From Dirofilaria immitis (taxonomy: Eukaryota > Nematoda > Chromadorea > Rhabditida > Onchocercidae), in assembly GCA_024305405.1 (NCBI GenBank), contig JAKNDB010000087.1:4404501-4468500 (forward strand): 64,000 nt of DNA, read 5' to 3'. A model generated the notes under the pieces. The model saw only the letters and a list, made by a program, of their open reading frames with translations. It searched no databases and had not been told where the DNA came from. How positions within the stretch are numbered: position 1 is the first letter of the stretch; every line of letters starts with the position of its first letter. The position numbers and the translations under genes were made by a program. Below, piece by piece: positions 25,935 through 39,015 of the stretch.

Positions 25935-28900
25935 TAATAGTACTCGCTAGCTGATAGAAAGATTAGTGGCATAGAAGTAAAGCTCATAAGTTATGAAAGT
26001 TCAACGAAAAAGAAAAATTGTGATTTTTTTTTTGATAATTTGTCTTAGTTATTGAAGTGAAAATAAAACAATGAATTGTAGGAGATGAGATTGGCAAACT
26101 GAAGGATTAATATCTGCTTCTTCTTCGTCTTCTTTTCAATAGTGAATTAAATAATTCGAGGAATGAAAGAGATGGAAAAGAAAGGAAGGAAGAGAAAACA
26201 GAAAGTACTAAAACTACACTTTTGAAACGGAAATATTATTCATAGTATGCAACATTTTTGATTTTATAATGCTTCACTGACTTATATGAAAGACTCTATT
26301 TAAATTAGCTAATTAGCATAAATTTACATTGAAGTGATAGCAACGACTAGTTACAAGTGATTCGAATATGAAATAGATCTATCATTCTGCATATAGCGAA
26401 ATAAATAATCGACCAAGAAAATGATGGCTCTTTTATGTTCAACCTTCATGAAATATCTTACCAGTGAATAAATAATTATCTTTAACTTATTTTAGTAAAT
26501 TATTTTAAAAGAAATGATAATCAAAAATAATTTCTTACCAATGATTACTGCAATTTACTCATTTGTACAATATTAGTGATTATGTTGATAAGACAATATT
26601 AATAATAATAGAACCAAATTAGTTGAAAAATATTAGCTAAAAATGCTTCCGTTGATCAATTAATTAAGAATTATTAATTGTTTACAATTTATAGGTAATT
26701 TGATGATGCTCTATTCATCACTACAATATATTTTACTCATTCAATGAGATATCTCGATGTCACATACTACTGAAAAAAAATTACGCTAATTAAAAATATA
26801 AAACAATTAGTCTTGTGTCTATAAAACGTATTGATTGAATAAGATTGTCATCTTTAACAGATTTGTCACCTGTGTTTGACGACATGTCATTTATATATAT
26901 TCAATCATCAGATATTTCCTATCATTGATAACTCTTAGCAGTAGAATTGTTCAGTATGTATAATTGAGCGATTGAACTAAATTAATTGTTCCATTTTCAT
27001 TTTTAACTTGCTAACCTCTAAGAACTCGAAATGTACTTTTTAATATAAAATGATATAGAGATTAGTTCGTTTATAATAAAACAAAGAATTATTAATTCCC
27101 GCTAAATCTATATTGGGATATTCAAAAATTTCTGCTCAAAATTCAGAATATCCAAATAGGAACTAATTTATAGAGGAACATATTAGTTTCCTTTCAATTG
27201 CTCAAAATATTATTTTATAACGAGCTATAAAAATTCAAATTGCCGAGCATAATAATGTCACATGCCAATTGTTATTATCATACAGAAGAGTAGGATTTAT
27301 TTTCTAGATAGGAATAGATTCTAGAAGCTTTGCGAGTAGAAACAAATGTACTAATTTTGTTCTGGTAATTTTTTACTTCATTTTATAGAAATTTTTAATT
27401 TTTTTTGAGAAAGAAAAGTATGGTGAGACATATATTATTGAAATTTTCTTATAAATATGTAAGCGATTTATCAACTCTGAAAATATTTTAATAGAAAAGA
27501 GATTAGCTCAATCTAGAAAATGATAAAAAATTCACTCAGAGAAATTTGAAATTTAAATGATCATAAAATAATAATTAATTTTTGATTTTTCAAATGTATC
27601 CATTCCACGCTTTGCATTTTAATATAAAAGATAAAAAACGGAGAAATATATTACTTATATTTAGATATTAAAGTTTGGAAACGTAACTTCAGAATTCAAT
27701 AAGCAATGAATATTGATAAAATGTAAATCAACTAATAGTGGGTTTAGTTTTCATTTAATCCATTCGAACTTAAAATATTTGCTTCAGAAATAAAATTCTA
27801 CGATTTAAAAATAGCTTAGTAATGTTGTAATAGTCAGTAAGATATAACAATCGGTATGATATTATTCCTGAAAATGTTTTTAGTGCGAATCTGAAGATGG
27901 GGCTTCTGTGATTAATGTCTTTAAACAGAAATGAATGTAGGTGGTAGTGGTAAATGCCTTCTATGAATATTTGTTGAAAGAAAATGAAGTATCAAGAAAT
28001 TTTTTTATATTTTACACTTAATTTTGAATAAAAAGTCGATGGGAATTGTATTTAGACTAACTGAAACAATCATAAAGTATTTTTAAGAAGAATTAAGTAA
28101 TATTGTTAACCAGAATATAGGCCGATACATTGGGAAGAGCCTGAGCAGCCTTCATTTTTACTGAATATTCTCTTTAGAAAAGGAAATTTCGAAGAGAGAT
28201 CTTTCATGAAAAAGTAAAAGAGCGAGAGAGTTTGTATATTTTTAATTCAAGAAAACTAAATAGAATTTTCAAAAAGATGCTGATGAATACTTGCTACAAC
28301 ACGTATATCTTCCATTAAGTTCGAAACCTCATCAAGTCTATTCAATGGGCCAATTTCCTACCTGTTTGAAAACTGATAATTTTTCGCCAGCTATATTCTA
28401 ATGATTTTGTCCATAAGTATCGCATTCCTATTTTGTTTAAATGTATGCTCACGAATTTCTGCTAAAATTTTTTAGTATGGTTTATTTATTTGAGGGTAAA
28501 TAGATAGATGAATTTTCTCGGAAAGATAAATTTTCTTGACTAAAATCTTGCAAAAGTTCCTAGCATATATCAAATAAGAATAAATAGCAATCCTATCGTA
28601 AATATCCTAAAACAAGATTAATTAAATAGATATCCTATTAAATATAGAAATGTGCTTCCAAAAATAATATACCGGTGGAATTTCGGGAACCAGTTATTTT
28701 GTTCTTTTTAATAAATACTACTTTTATTTTAAGGTAAATTAAGTTTATCTTGGATTTAAAAATAGTATTAGCTTTGGACATCCTATAGCCAAAATTTGAT
28801 CGTGCTAAATATTTGTGTCAGAATGAGTTTTCAAACTGTATAAATTTTATAAAGAAACAATCCCTTATAGTTGAAATTCTAAGTAAAAAATATTTTTAAG

Positions 28901-31900
28901 ATAGACTCCAAAGAAGGATTTTCCGTAAAACGAATAAAATTGAAGAATTAGAAAAATATTAAATTTCATTAATAATTCTAAGCAGTTAGAAGGAAAGCAA
29001 TTTTCTACTTTGCCTTTATTATAAAAATACCATAAACTTCAAATTTTCATTACAGATTAGAGCTTTTATAAATTATATGTATTGAATATTTTTGCGCCAA
29101 CATAAGTATAAGCAATGTCATTTAATTGTTATAAATGTATTTTTAATAATAAATATATTTCATGACGGAGTTTTATTTTATAACGTTCATGCTTTTTTTT
29201 TTCTATAATTAGGATAATTTTCCATTTCTCGTGTCTGTCTTTCATTCACGACAATTCGTTTGATAAATACAATGATAAATTATATAAAGGAAGCATAGTA
29301 TTCAAAATTATGAGGATTAATATCAAAACAGCATAAAATCATAAATGCAGTCATGAAAATGAATGCAAAAATATTTTCTAATTATTTTTAAATGTAACAA
29401 TTAATACTTTATTACCAACTGTCAACCAGAGAAATTTTCGCGTTTGGTAGGTTGTGTTTTTCATTTCTGCTTGATAAGGATTATATTCAACAAATATTTG
29501 CTATTCTCTTGCATGGAATCCATGCATTATTTATTTAGAAAAATTTGTCTACTAAAACCATTTATTGGTTTTTGCTTAAATTACTAAAACATTTTCATTT
29601 TATTAATGAAATCGTAGAAATTGATACATCATTTTAATCGGGCATAAAACGGTAGAGTGCGTGTGGCTAATAAATATTTGCCGTAAAATACAAGAAAAGA
29701 ATTGATATCATAATTATTAATAATACTATAGATCTGAGGAAAAAATTAAGCGAACGAGACACACTTCATTTCTAAATTTACTAATCTTATGTTCAATTTT
29801 ATTCCTTATTTTTGATCATATTTATATATCATGAAAATAGTTATAAAAATATTTTAATTCATTCCAATTTTATTCAAATAGAATATTTTATCGTTAATGT
29901 TTTAATGTTAGTGGATGATAATTTCTTTAAGAATGTTCAGCACTTTTTTCATCTCATTCTTTTCCTTTTTGCCGTCTTCAATGAACATCATCTGTGACAA
30001 TAATTTGAGGAATACAATTAACGTTATTTAAGTTAAAAGAAATTTTTCAACGATTACAAATATTTTGATAAATGAAGATAACAATTCATTAAGTGTATCG
30101 CATGATAATATCAATGATATTCTTTTTATTAAGAGAATTCAAATCAATAATGCAAATATCAAGCAGTTTTAGTTATAAATGTTGCATGTAATATACAATT
30201 TGTATAACGAAAAACATTATTTATATATATATATATATTCCACGAATCAACTTTTGATGATCTATGTATCCATAAATTTGTGCTACTGTGAAAATGAAAT
30301 TCTTATTAAACTAAAGCTTAGCTTTAAAAATAATAATAATAATTCAGTAACTTGATAGATAAAAAAGAGAAATTTGAATAACTGGAAAGTAAATGATTTT
30401 AATTTTGAAATAATGAGGACTAAATATAAAATAGAGCAATAGCCGACGTTCACTGAATAGATTATATATCCGATGATCTTGGTATCACTTTTTTACAGCA
30501 GAATTATTTTTGAATATTGATATAATAAATACTTAAAATTCAAAAACAGTTTATATAAGTAGTATTACATACTTAAAATTTGGAATTAATTATTCAGAAA
30601 ACAATTCAAATCTAATTTTGCGGAGCAAGATAAGAACGATTTGTAGAAAGGAAAAAAAAGGAAATCTGAAGTTTTATCTCATCATCGCTAATTATGTTAC
30701 AGAGAGTTCGCTTTGCTGAGGATATTCTTTATGAAGAGAAGTAAAGAATAGTTGTCTTTCGATAATGATAGCTTACACGTTATTGAAACTTATTATTAGC
30801 TAAGGGAAGTTAATTGAATAAAATACTTGAAGTATTGTTGAAATTGCAAGACGAATGGAAAATCGAATTTAATATAAATAGAAGAAGTGAATTAAAAATA
30901 TTCATAATTTCTTAAATTAATAAAGATTTTTCAAGAAAAAGAAAATAATAACTTACATTTTTGCCATGAAATAGATAATCAAGAAGTATCAAAAATCAAT
31001 ATATTTCTTATTGCGTATAATAATGAGTCGTTTTTGGCAAATTTTTCTAAACTCGTAAAATTCTGCAGACAATTTTATAAATCTTGTCAGTAAGATTAAA
31101 TGATATCTATTCGTGTTATGTATTCTGTGTTAGTCATAAATATACCAGTTATGTTACGAATGATAATAGAATAGATGTTCTTCGCTTCATTTTAGAAGTT
31201 TTCCTGAATTATTTATCCATTAAACCTTTTAAAGGACAGAAAAAGGAATATGAAAATCAGGAAAATGAGAGCTGGAGCGTAATAATCTATAGTGGTATAT
31301 TTGCTTTGCCCACTTTTCCATTTGTTTTGAAATGTTGACACTGCAATACAGTGTTCTATGTTTATAAACGAACAAATAATTTCAGCTAGAAGTATCAAAT
31401 CCTTTACAATTCTTCTCATTTCTAAGTAAGTGTAACTCGTCCACTGTAAGGAATACTTTAAGCTTTTAGGTAATATGAAAAATTAACTGTTTTAAAATTT
31501 TGCTTACAACAATATTCCATGCAATCTTATTAGAATTAATGTTGAATTTCAAGCAGTAATTTATGAGCGAAAAAGAAAAGATCGATGGATGATTTTTATA
31601 ATAGAAAGATTCTCCGATCTTTGTGGAAATTTGATAATGCAATTCTACCTGTAATGCGAGAAAGTGAACATAACTTGACGACAAAATACAACTTTGTAAA
31701 TATTCTGATCTCTTCCTGAAATCCAAAAAACATAATATTTTCTTGAGCGCATTAATATATCAGTAAAACAATCAAGCAATTAATCGTAGTAACAATGATG
31801 TCACTTGTGAGATTAACTTTCAGTCATTTTTTTTCCGAAATAAACTGTGGAAGCGATAGTTGCATTCATGTTTAAACCAACGGAAAATAAAAAAATTCAA

Positions 31901-33972
31901 TTCTTAGGCCTTTATTGATTTCTCAGCATGGACATTTGCTGCTCGAATTTATGCCTTTGGAAATTATTCGTTTTTTCCTTCAATAATTTCTATAATTGTG
32001 TCGAAATATATTTCTTCGCAAAGTCTCTCAAGCAATTAGTGGAAAGAAATTAAATAAAAAATAGTTAAGATGTTCAATTCAATAAAGCAATATGTTGATA
32101 GCATTTTTTATATAGCCAATCTCTGTAAAAGTTTTTTCCTAATTTCTCTTATCAATGTACAGGCACTGCATTGCGAATGTTCACATTTCATATTCTTCAC
32201 TTCGGGAATTTTCTTATAATTGAATCTTTGCAATATTAAATGTTTATCTGTTATTCATTTTTCTCCTAAGATCATAATACTATAAGACAATTTCATGAAC
32301 CTTAAAAATTTTAAGACCTAATAAAGCATATATATATCTTTGGAAAATAAATAATAAAAAAATGGCAACCGTCGCACTATAATTAAGTTGAAAATTACCA
32401 ATAAATATCAAAGATTCTTCTAGTTTTCCTATCATCATAGTTATCATGCTTGAATACAATTTATAATTTCTATTTCACTATCCCCAAATCAATAAATAGT
32501 ACTAGTTATCCAATATTTTTGGTAAAGAGTATCACTCGTTAGAAAAAACGTTTGATGTTAGCATAACTTTTTAGGATTTATCTCAAACGTTATTTCTGGC
32601 TACTCAATAAATGAAAATGCTTAAAACAGATCTTTTCTGTTTAAACTTGAAAATTGAAATAATTATTTTAAAAATTTTATAGGATTGGCTCTATGTTTAT
32701 GTCAGGTAAATTGGAGAAGTAATAGCATAAAAATCGAAAAATTAGTGAACCGAAGGTATCAAAGTCTTAATCAAAGCTGTATGGCGACAAATCCATTAGC
32801 TTTTTAGGATTTATAGACAAATAAAAATGAAAAGCCAATTCGAACCATAACTGTTTTAAAGTAATTACTGGTTTAATTACTGAAAAGAGAAAACCTCGTT
32901 CTCTTTTCAGAGCAATTCTTTTTCGCTAGCTTCATATTCTATACTTTACAAATTCATAAAAAAATTTCTGAATGCAGAGTATCAATTTAATAGAAAAAAA
33001 TAAAAATTTGTATCTCAACTTAAAAAAACATAAAACCCAATACATGAAAAAAGTTATATGTGTTATTTAAGCAGTTGATGAGGATGTATTCTATTTTAAA
33101 ATAAACATTCAAATTTTCCGAAAATTTTTAAGAAAGAAATTAGTTGAAAGAGAAATGAAATTAATAAAGGCTTTTTAGTAAATTGCTTTCCCAGCTCACT
33201 TCCCGGAAATCATCAATATTCCATAAAGAAATTTTATATAGAAAAATTTTTGCTCAAGACTAACGAACAGTGATGACAATAAGGCTTGAGTATTAACTTT
33301 CTTTATCTGAACATAATCATTACTGGCCTCATTTTTGTGCTACCAAGCAGCTTACTTCATAAATAAGAATGTACATAGTAATTTGGCTATTCACAGGAGC
33401 TCGTCGCAATCAGCACGGAACACAAACATACACATAACAAAGCTCTCATATTATAGGAGGAGAGGAAGTGATGAAGTTTCCCAGCTAATGACTGCTACTG
33501 GTAATGAGATGCAGCACTACAGCTTTTATAATCACTTCATATCACACTAATTCTCGAAATGGCCATTATGATATATATGCTTCCTTTAGTACTTTTTTTC
33601 ATTTTTTATAAATGGCGGAATATCACGCTTACCACGAAAATCATCACAATCCATAGTTTCAATGTTTTCCCTACAATAAGTATTAAAACCTATTGAAACT
33701 TCAATGAGAAGCGTGTTTTTAAGAGAATTCCCAAATTTTTTATTACATTCAATTAGTTACTGATGTTCATCATTCTTGTCAGCTGTAATTTCATCCAACC
33801 AACTAAATATTTCAAAGTTATTCACTTATATAAGATATATTTACAGATATCACCTAAATGATTATAAAAACATTAAATTCTTGTTCCTTCTTATAATATA
33901 AAGCATGAACAAGCGAGAAAAATTCTAGATCATCTCAAAAATCACGAATAATGGACTTTATGCAAAAGATTC

Positions 33973-34086
33973 AGATATCCTGAAGCAATTTCCAACATTT
34001 CACATATCCTGAAACAATTTCCAACATTTCAGATATCCTGAAACAATTTCCAACATTTCAGATATCCTGAAACAATTTCCAACTTT
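33973..34086. repeat. 29-bp minisatellite, about four copies
   Basis: The unit ATATCCTGAAACAATTTCCA plus AACATTTCAG-type spacer repeats with an exact 29-bp period; unit starts are at 33975, 34004, 34033 and 34062. Copies differ by one or two substitutions and the last is truncated at AACTTTT. There are no spacers between units. Confidence 0.95.
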
Positions 34087-34429
34087 TTGTAAAAATTACA
34101 AAAATTTCGAGTCAAATTGTACAAATAGAATTCTAGCTTTAGTTCAGAATTATGTTGATCGAGAGATAATTTTTGAAAATCAGTAAATTAGAGAGAAAAA
34201 ATTCTATCTAATTAAATTATATCAGCTTATTCAATAACGAAAAAGTATAAATTGGCAAATGAAAAATATGAAGATTAATGGAAAGAAGTATTCAATAATA
34301 ATTTTGAAAATAACGAAGAAAAAACTAGTCCTCAAATCAATATGTTATAAATACTAACTATGAAGCAAAAAATTATTTGAATTGAAATGAAAAAACTTTC
34401 GGAAATACAATGCACCTTTATACCCTCTT

Positions 34430-36478
34430 TTATTCTGTTTTCTTTCCAGAAATTGTGATTCTATGATGGTCGATATAAGCCGATAACATCCAACCAATAA
34501 CAGGACAAATCCAATACGTCAAAATAAACCAGATAGTATTTAGCCCATCACAGCCTTGTAAACGTGATGAAACAATTGTCGGATTAAGTCCAGGAACACC
34601 GACAAATAGTAGTGCTAAAAAGTTAGCAGGTCCATTCAGTGTAATTAATTGTATTGACAAATTAGCAATATGCAAATCGGAATTGGATTTTCACTGCTTT
34701 CTGTTTAACTGAAGATGAATTATGAGTGCGAAAAGCTTGAGAATTAAAGATTTTATAAATGAAATCACATGTCTATTCACGAATTAGCATGCAGCTAATG
34801 TGAACTGTGATCTAAACCAAATATAAACTTGTGAAATATTTAAGGAAATCACTTTTCCGCACCTGCAACTGTGTCGCAATTATTTGCATGAGAAAATTCA
34901 TCGACATAATTTTTAGAACAACTTTTTAGAATTTACCTTAAGAAAATATAACAAAAGATTTTAACAGATTTCATAAAACATAACGAACCAAATGTAAGAA
35001 ATGCTGATACAATGGTAGGAACCATATATTTTTTAAATTTGCCGGAATGCGACAAAGAATATAGCGCATTAAAAAACAGCCAATCACTTCAAAGGATGGC
35101 ACGAACATGAATGGTATCTAAAATGAAGAAAGTGTATTCTCGAATCTGATATGCCTCATCATCAGATTCTATTTCCACAATTACTTGCTGTTAAAAAACT
35201 AAATATATGTCTAAATTAACAATATTCATTCATGGAGCACTACTGACAAATAATACATTTATTAAGTTAAAATTAGTTTTAGAAATGGAGATACTACTAT
35301 CCTTCTAAATCCAATTTAATCCGTAAATTTACTCCACAAATTTTTCAATATTTTGTAGAATAGATTGATCCGATTTACATAACTTGTAATAAAAGCCTCA
35401 TCTCTTCAAAATATCTGCAAAAATTCAGATACGAAAACAGAATAAATGGGACGCAAAAATTAAAAAGCCTTCGAATTCCCTTCGCGAGAAACTGAAGACA
35501 TGCTCAAAATTATTTATTCTTTTATTCTGTAGAAACGAGCAGGAAAGCACAAAATAAACATCTCAACGGATCTCCGACTTGATAAGCTCCAACCTTATAA
35601 GTAAGTTTACAAACTGTATTTTCATAGAAAAAAGCATGATCAGGTGACAAATTCAATGACCAGTACCATAGGTTACGTGCTACGCGATAAGCTGAATAAC
35701 CACCAACAATTTCGCCAACTATTATTACTAGTAATCTTTCTACTCTGCAATTATTATAACTAGAATGTTTTTAGCTGCTTGTTCATTTTTTAAATCAATA
35801 TCAGTTATACAAGGATGATAAAGTCATTCAACAATTTTACATAATATCTAAATGAATAGAAAGTATGAAAACAAAACAAAAAACTAACAGGAGCATTCCA
35901 TTATAGTATAGTTCAATTGGTGCTAGTGGAGAGACATATGCTCCTCGATTCATGACGCTGCCAGAAAAAATTAGTAAAGCAACGGTGAAAAAAACCGAAC
36001 AAGCCATAATGTCGAATAATCACCGCTGCAAAATGTAATAATTCCTAATTTTTCCCAATAAAAAAACACATAAAGATTCATATCGTAATGCAGAAAATTA
36101 TTACCGTTCTCATAAACGCAAGTACACATTTGTGCTGTTGCTATTACTTCCATCAGAAAATAGAATGACAACGAATCAACCGTTCCATATCTGAAAATCA
36201 TAATTAATATTAGACGTTTTAAAAATCAATAAGCAGAGACGATTTATCTGCTGGATCAAAGGAAATATTCTCATGAATGAAACATCTCTTAAAACATTCA
36301 CGTATATCTGGTAATTTTTACCGGTTATGGGTATTCATAGTACAACATATATGTAAATAGTGACATCGATAACTTACTTGTCGACAAATTTACGAGTCAA
36401 CTCAGCAATTACAAAGACTGATATATAAAAGCACACAGCCACAATGAGGGGATAGAAATCAAACTCTGTGCTCGTCAT
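34430..36478 (-). CDS. Unorthodox aquaporin (AQP11/12-like channel)
   Basis: Six minus-strand exons: 36478-36378, 36190-36105, 36025-35889, 35744-35594, 35117-34989, 34614-34430, about 262 residues, the usual aquaporin length. Six hydrophobic segments are visible, including FYPLIVAVCFYISVFVIAEL, FYFLMEVIATAQMCTCVYEN, LLVIIVGEIVGGYSAYRVA, a segment around FEVIGCF, VPTIVSAFLTFALLFVG and IWFILTYWICPVIGWMLSAY. The second half-helix keeps GLNPT followed by SSRLQGC. The first NPA position is replaced by YVSPLAP, so only one canonical-type NPx motif remains, as in the divergent intracellular aquaporins. The substrate (water, glycerol or other) and membrane cannot be told from sequence. Frame continuity needs the run 35988-35994 one base shorter and 35071-35076 one base longer. 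The start follows a TTTCAG acceptor (exon begins at 36488). An AATAAA overlaps the stop codon. Confidence 0.86.
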
Positions 36479-39015
36479 AATTAACCCTCTGAAACTGTTG
36501 TATTTTGTGTGAGAAGAATGATGAAGAAGTGCTCATTCACGTGGATATTCATTTTATCATTTGATAAAATCGCGATTTATATCTACTTCCATTTTACTAA
36601 ATGAAAATCAATTTGCGATCCAATATTCCGATAAAATTTTACAAGAAAACCTCCTCTACTTTATCTAACTCAGAACATATCAGTTTATATAATTCTACGA
36701 ACGAAGGTCCTAAATCTTCTCGATCGATCTATTGAATGAATCAAGAAAGTGAAATTGATTTGGTTCCATAAAAAGTATGAAATATATCTTTGCAAAGTAA
36801 ATTTAAATACGTACCTATATATGATTTTAAGAAACATCAATTATGACCAAGCTGCTAATACAATCTAAAAGATAGCCTAGCATAAAGGTACGAGTTCTCG
36901 AGATCGCAAGATCATAATGAAGCCACTGATATGAGCAAACCTTTTCAACGATTGAAAGGATAATTTCACTGACAGCCGATAAGTACTTTCGTATCAATCG
37001 AGAAGAGACAAATTAAGGAGAAGATTTCTCCAACTATCAATTGCCATTTTGAAATAGTCAACCCAAAAAAATATGAGACAAATATGCGAAATAAGATATG
37101 GCCAAGCTTGGCTATATAATAGTAACCTGAATCCAAACCTGCTATAACTATTCTCATCTATAAAAGAAAAGAAGTCCGCGCTTTCTTCTATTCCCAGTCT
37201 CGATGCCATATGAGCAGGGAATTATCATTTCAGTAATAATGAATTACCGTTCCAGTCCCTGTTATTTTATGAAATCTTACCCTTCTTTGATTTTTCCATT
37301 GCACACTATTTTCCCTGTTCTTTTCTTCTCTCCCAATCAACAATATCAGATCCACCAGTTGTAATAATTTTTATCGGGTTTTACTTCGCCACTCAATTTA
37401 TGTATTGCTAATTCAGAAATATTGAAGTCATTATCGAAATGGCTTAGATGGCCAATATCTTCTCGATCATTCGATAGAACTGCTTATGGATCTCAAAGTA
37501 ATTCCATCTAAGCCACTTCTCTTGCCTTATCAATTTGATTTTAATCAATTAATATTCGACGTAGACTTTTCGATTTTCTTGAAGTTTCCGGAAATTTTTT
37601 TCTCGTTTTTCAATAACACTCGATTGCTGCCATTTCTTTTCTTCATCTCTCTTCAAATCAATTTTGTAAGATATGAAGTAATTAAAAATTATGCAGTAAT
37701 TATGTGCTTCAAAATTGTTTGAATGTGGCGTTTGTTATTAACAATGAATGCATATGCAACGGATCAGTAAGTTAATCTTTAAATTCCTAATGGATTGTTT
37801 AGCCTATTTTATTTCATTCAAATTCTGCTTGAGTTACTAGCTGCACTGACCATTTGATCCTTACTGACTAACACAGTTTCATTATTTCAAAACATTATGA
37901 AATTATAAGATATTTTTATTCTCCATTCATAAACATAACCAAATACATATTCTATAGAGAAATAAATCAGTAAACATATGTTTTAATTAATAATTTTATG
38001 CATTAAAAAGTTGCAGATATTTTTTTATAAAAATGACATTATTTGATTTCATTCAAATTTACAAATCTAACTGATTAGCTAAATGAATTTCTAGAAGTGA
38101 TATACACTTTGCTTGAATGCATTGAAAAGACTACGAGAACGGAAAATAGCACAATCAGAAAACGGCCAAAAATGTGGTTGTTCAATCATTAATGCAAATC
38201 AAAAATAATCAAATGAGATGAAGGAACTTCATGGAAATTCATATGAATAATCCCTTGTCCTTTTCATAATTCTTAATTCAAGAATACTGTTGTGAAATCA
38301 ATAATGACCAAAGGTGAGATTATTTCTAAAAGAGATTGACAAGTAAAATGTTATGAATTAGGAAAAGTATTAGAAGAAATGGGAAAATCCGAAATAATGA
38401 AAATATCATTGCAAGTCACGTGTCAGAAATATCTATTGATATATTTGAGATTTACTTACCTGAAATTTATTAAAGATTCTAATAGTTTGCTGAAATGAAA
38501 ATTCATCATAACTCAATTCCGTAATGCAAAACATTATCAGTCCTATCATATGCAACATTATTTGACGAGAGCAACTTGTTGAATTGGTTGCATAGTTATT
38601 AGAAACATTAGATGACTACGTTATAACTTTGATTCAGAAAATACAAATTTCCAACATTTCAATTTTTTGACACGTGACTTGCGGAAATATCTCGCGAATA
38701 TTTGGGAAGTAGGCGATCTCAGTCTTCTTTAATTCGTTCATTTCATTAAATCTTATGTTTCCGAAGGTCATTGTCGAGGTCATATCGTTGTCATTGCTGC
38801 TGTAACAGCCGAAATAAGGTGAATGTTATCATTTATTGTTCAAGTAAATTCATTCATTCATTCTCTGCAATCGCTTTTGATCAATGCAAGGTTGCTTTGG
38901 TAATTCGATTTCTTATTTATATTTTGAATTCAAAATTAAACGCCGACTAGAATGAATTCATATCAACCTTTATATTTTCAGTAACATTTATTACTTATAC
39001 TTCGATTTGAGAAAT
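36479..39015. other. Divergent intergenic region between aquaporin and GT11
   Basis: It holds the presumed promoters of both genes. Open frames at 36966-37209 (minus) and 37486-37722 (plus) are hydrophobic but have no acceptor, donor or homology I recognise. A pair of inverted CACGTG-containing 15-mers lies at 38411-38425 and 38668-38682. A TTTTCAG acceptor ending at 38981 precedes the GT11 start. Confidence 0.6.
38411..38682. promoter_or_regulatory. Paired CACGTG (E-box) motifs in inverted orientation
   Basis: GCAAGTCACGTGTCA at 38411-38425 recurs as its exact reverse complement TGACACGTGACTTGC at 38668-38682. Both copies are followed on the plus strand by a GAAATATCT word. CACGTG is the palindromic E-box bound by bHLH factors. 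The pair lies 334-605 bp upstream of the GT11 start. Function is inferred only from the motif and its duplication. Confidence 0.3.

Larger units (their letters stand above)
17015..34429. other. Gene-poor region of about 17 kb
   Basis: Apart from the CATA array, a candidate exon at 19262-19370, an inverted repeat near 25.8 kb and a minisatellite near 34.0 kb, I see no coding exons in either strand. The open frames present are short, rich in Ile/Phe/Lys/Asn as expected from AT-rich noise, and lack splice-site context or motifs. It may hold regulatory sequence of the Kv1 gene upstream of 17 kb. Confidence 0.6.

Noticed and set aside
33973..34086. Possible CRISPR-like repeat array
   Set aside because: The 29-bp units abut directly with no spacers, in a eukaryotic context, so it is a minisatellite.
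36966..37209. Two overlapping minus-strand hydrophobic open frames upstream of the aquaporin
   Set aside because: No acceptor or donor, no relation to the aquaporin frame, and the true initiator exon is at 36478.
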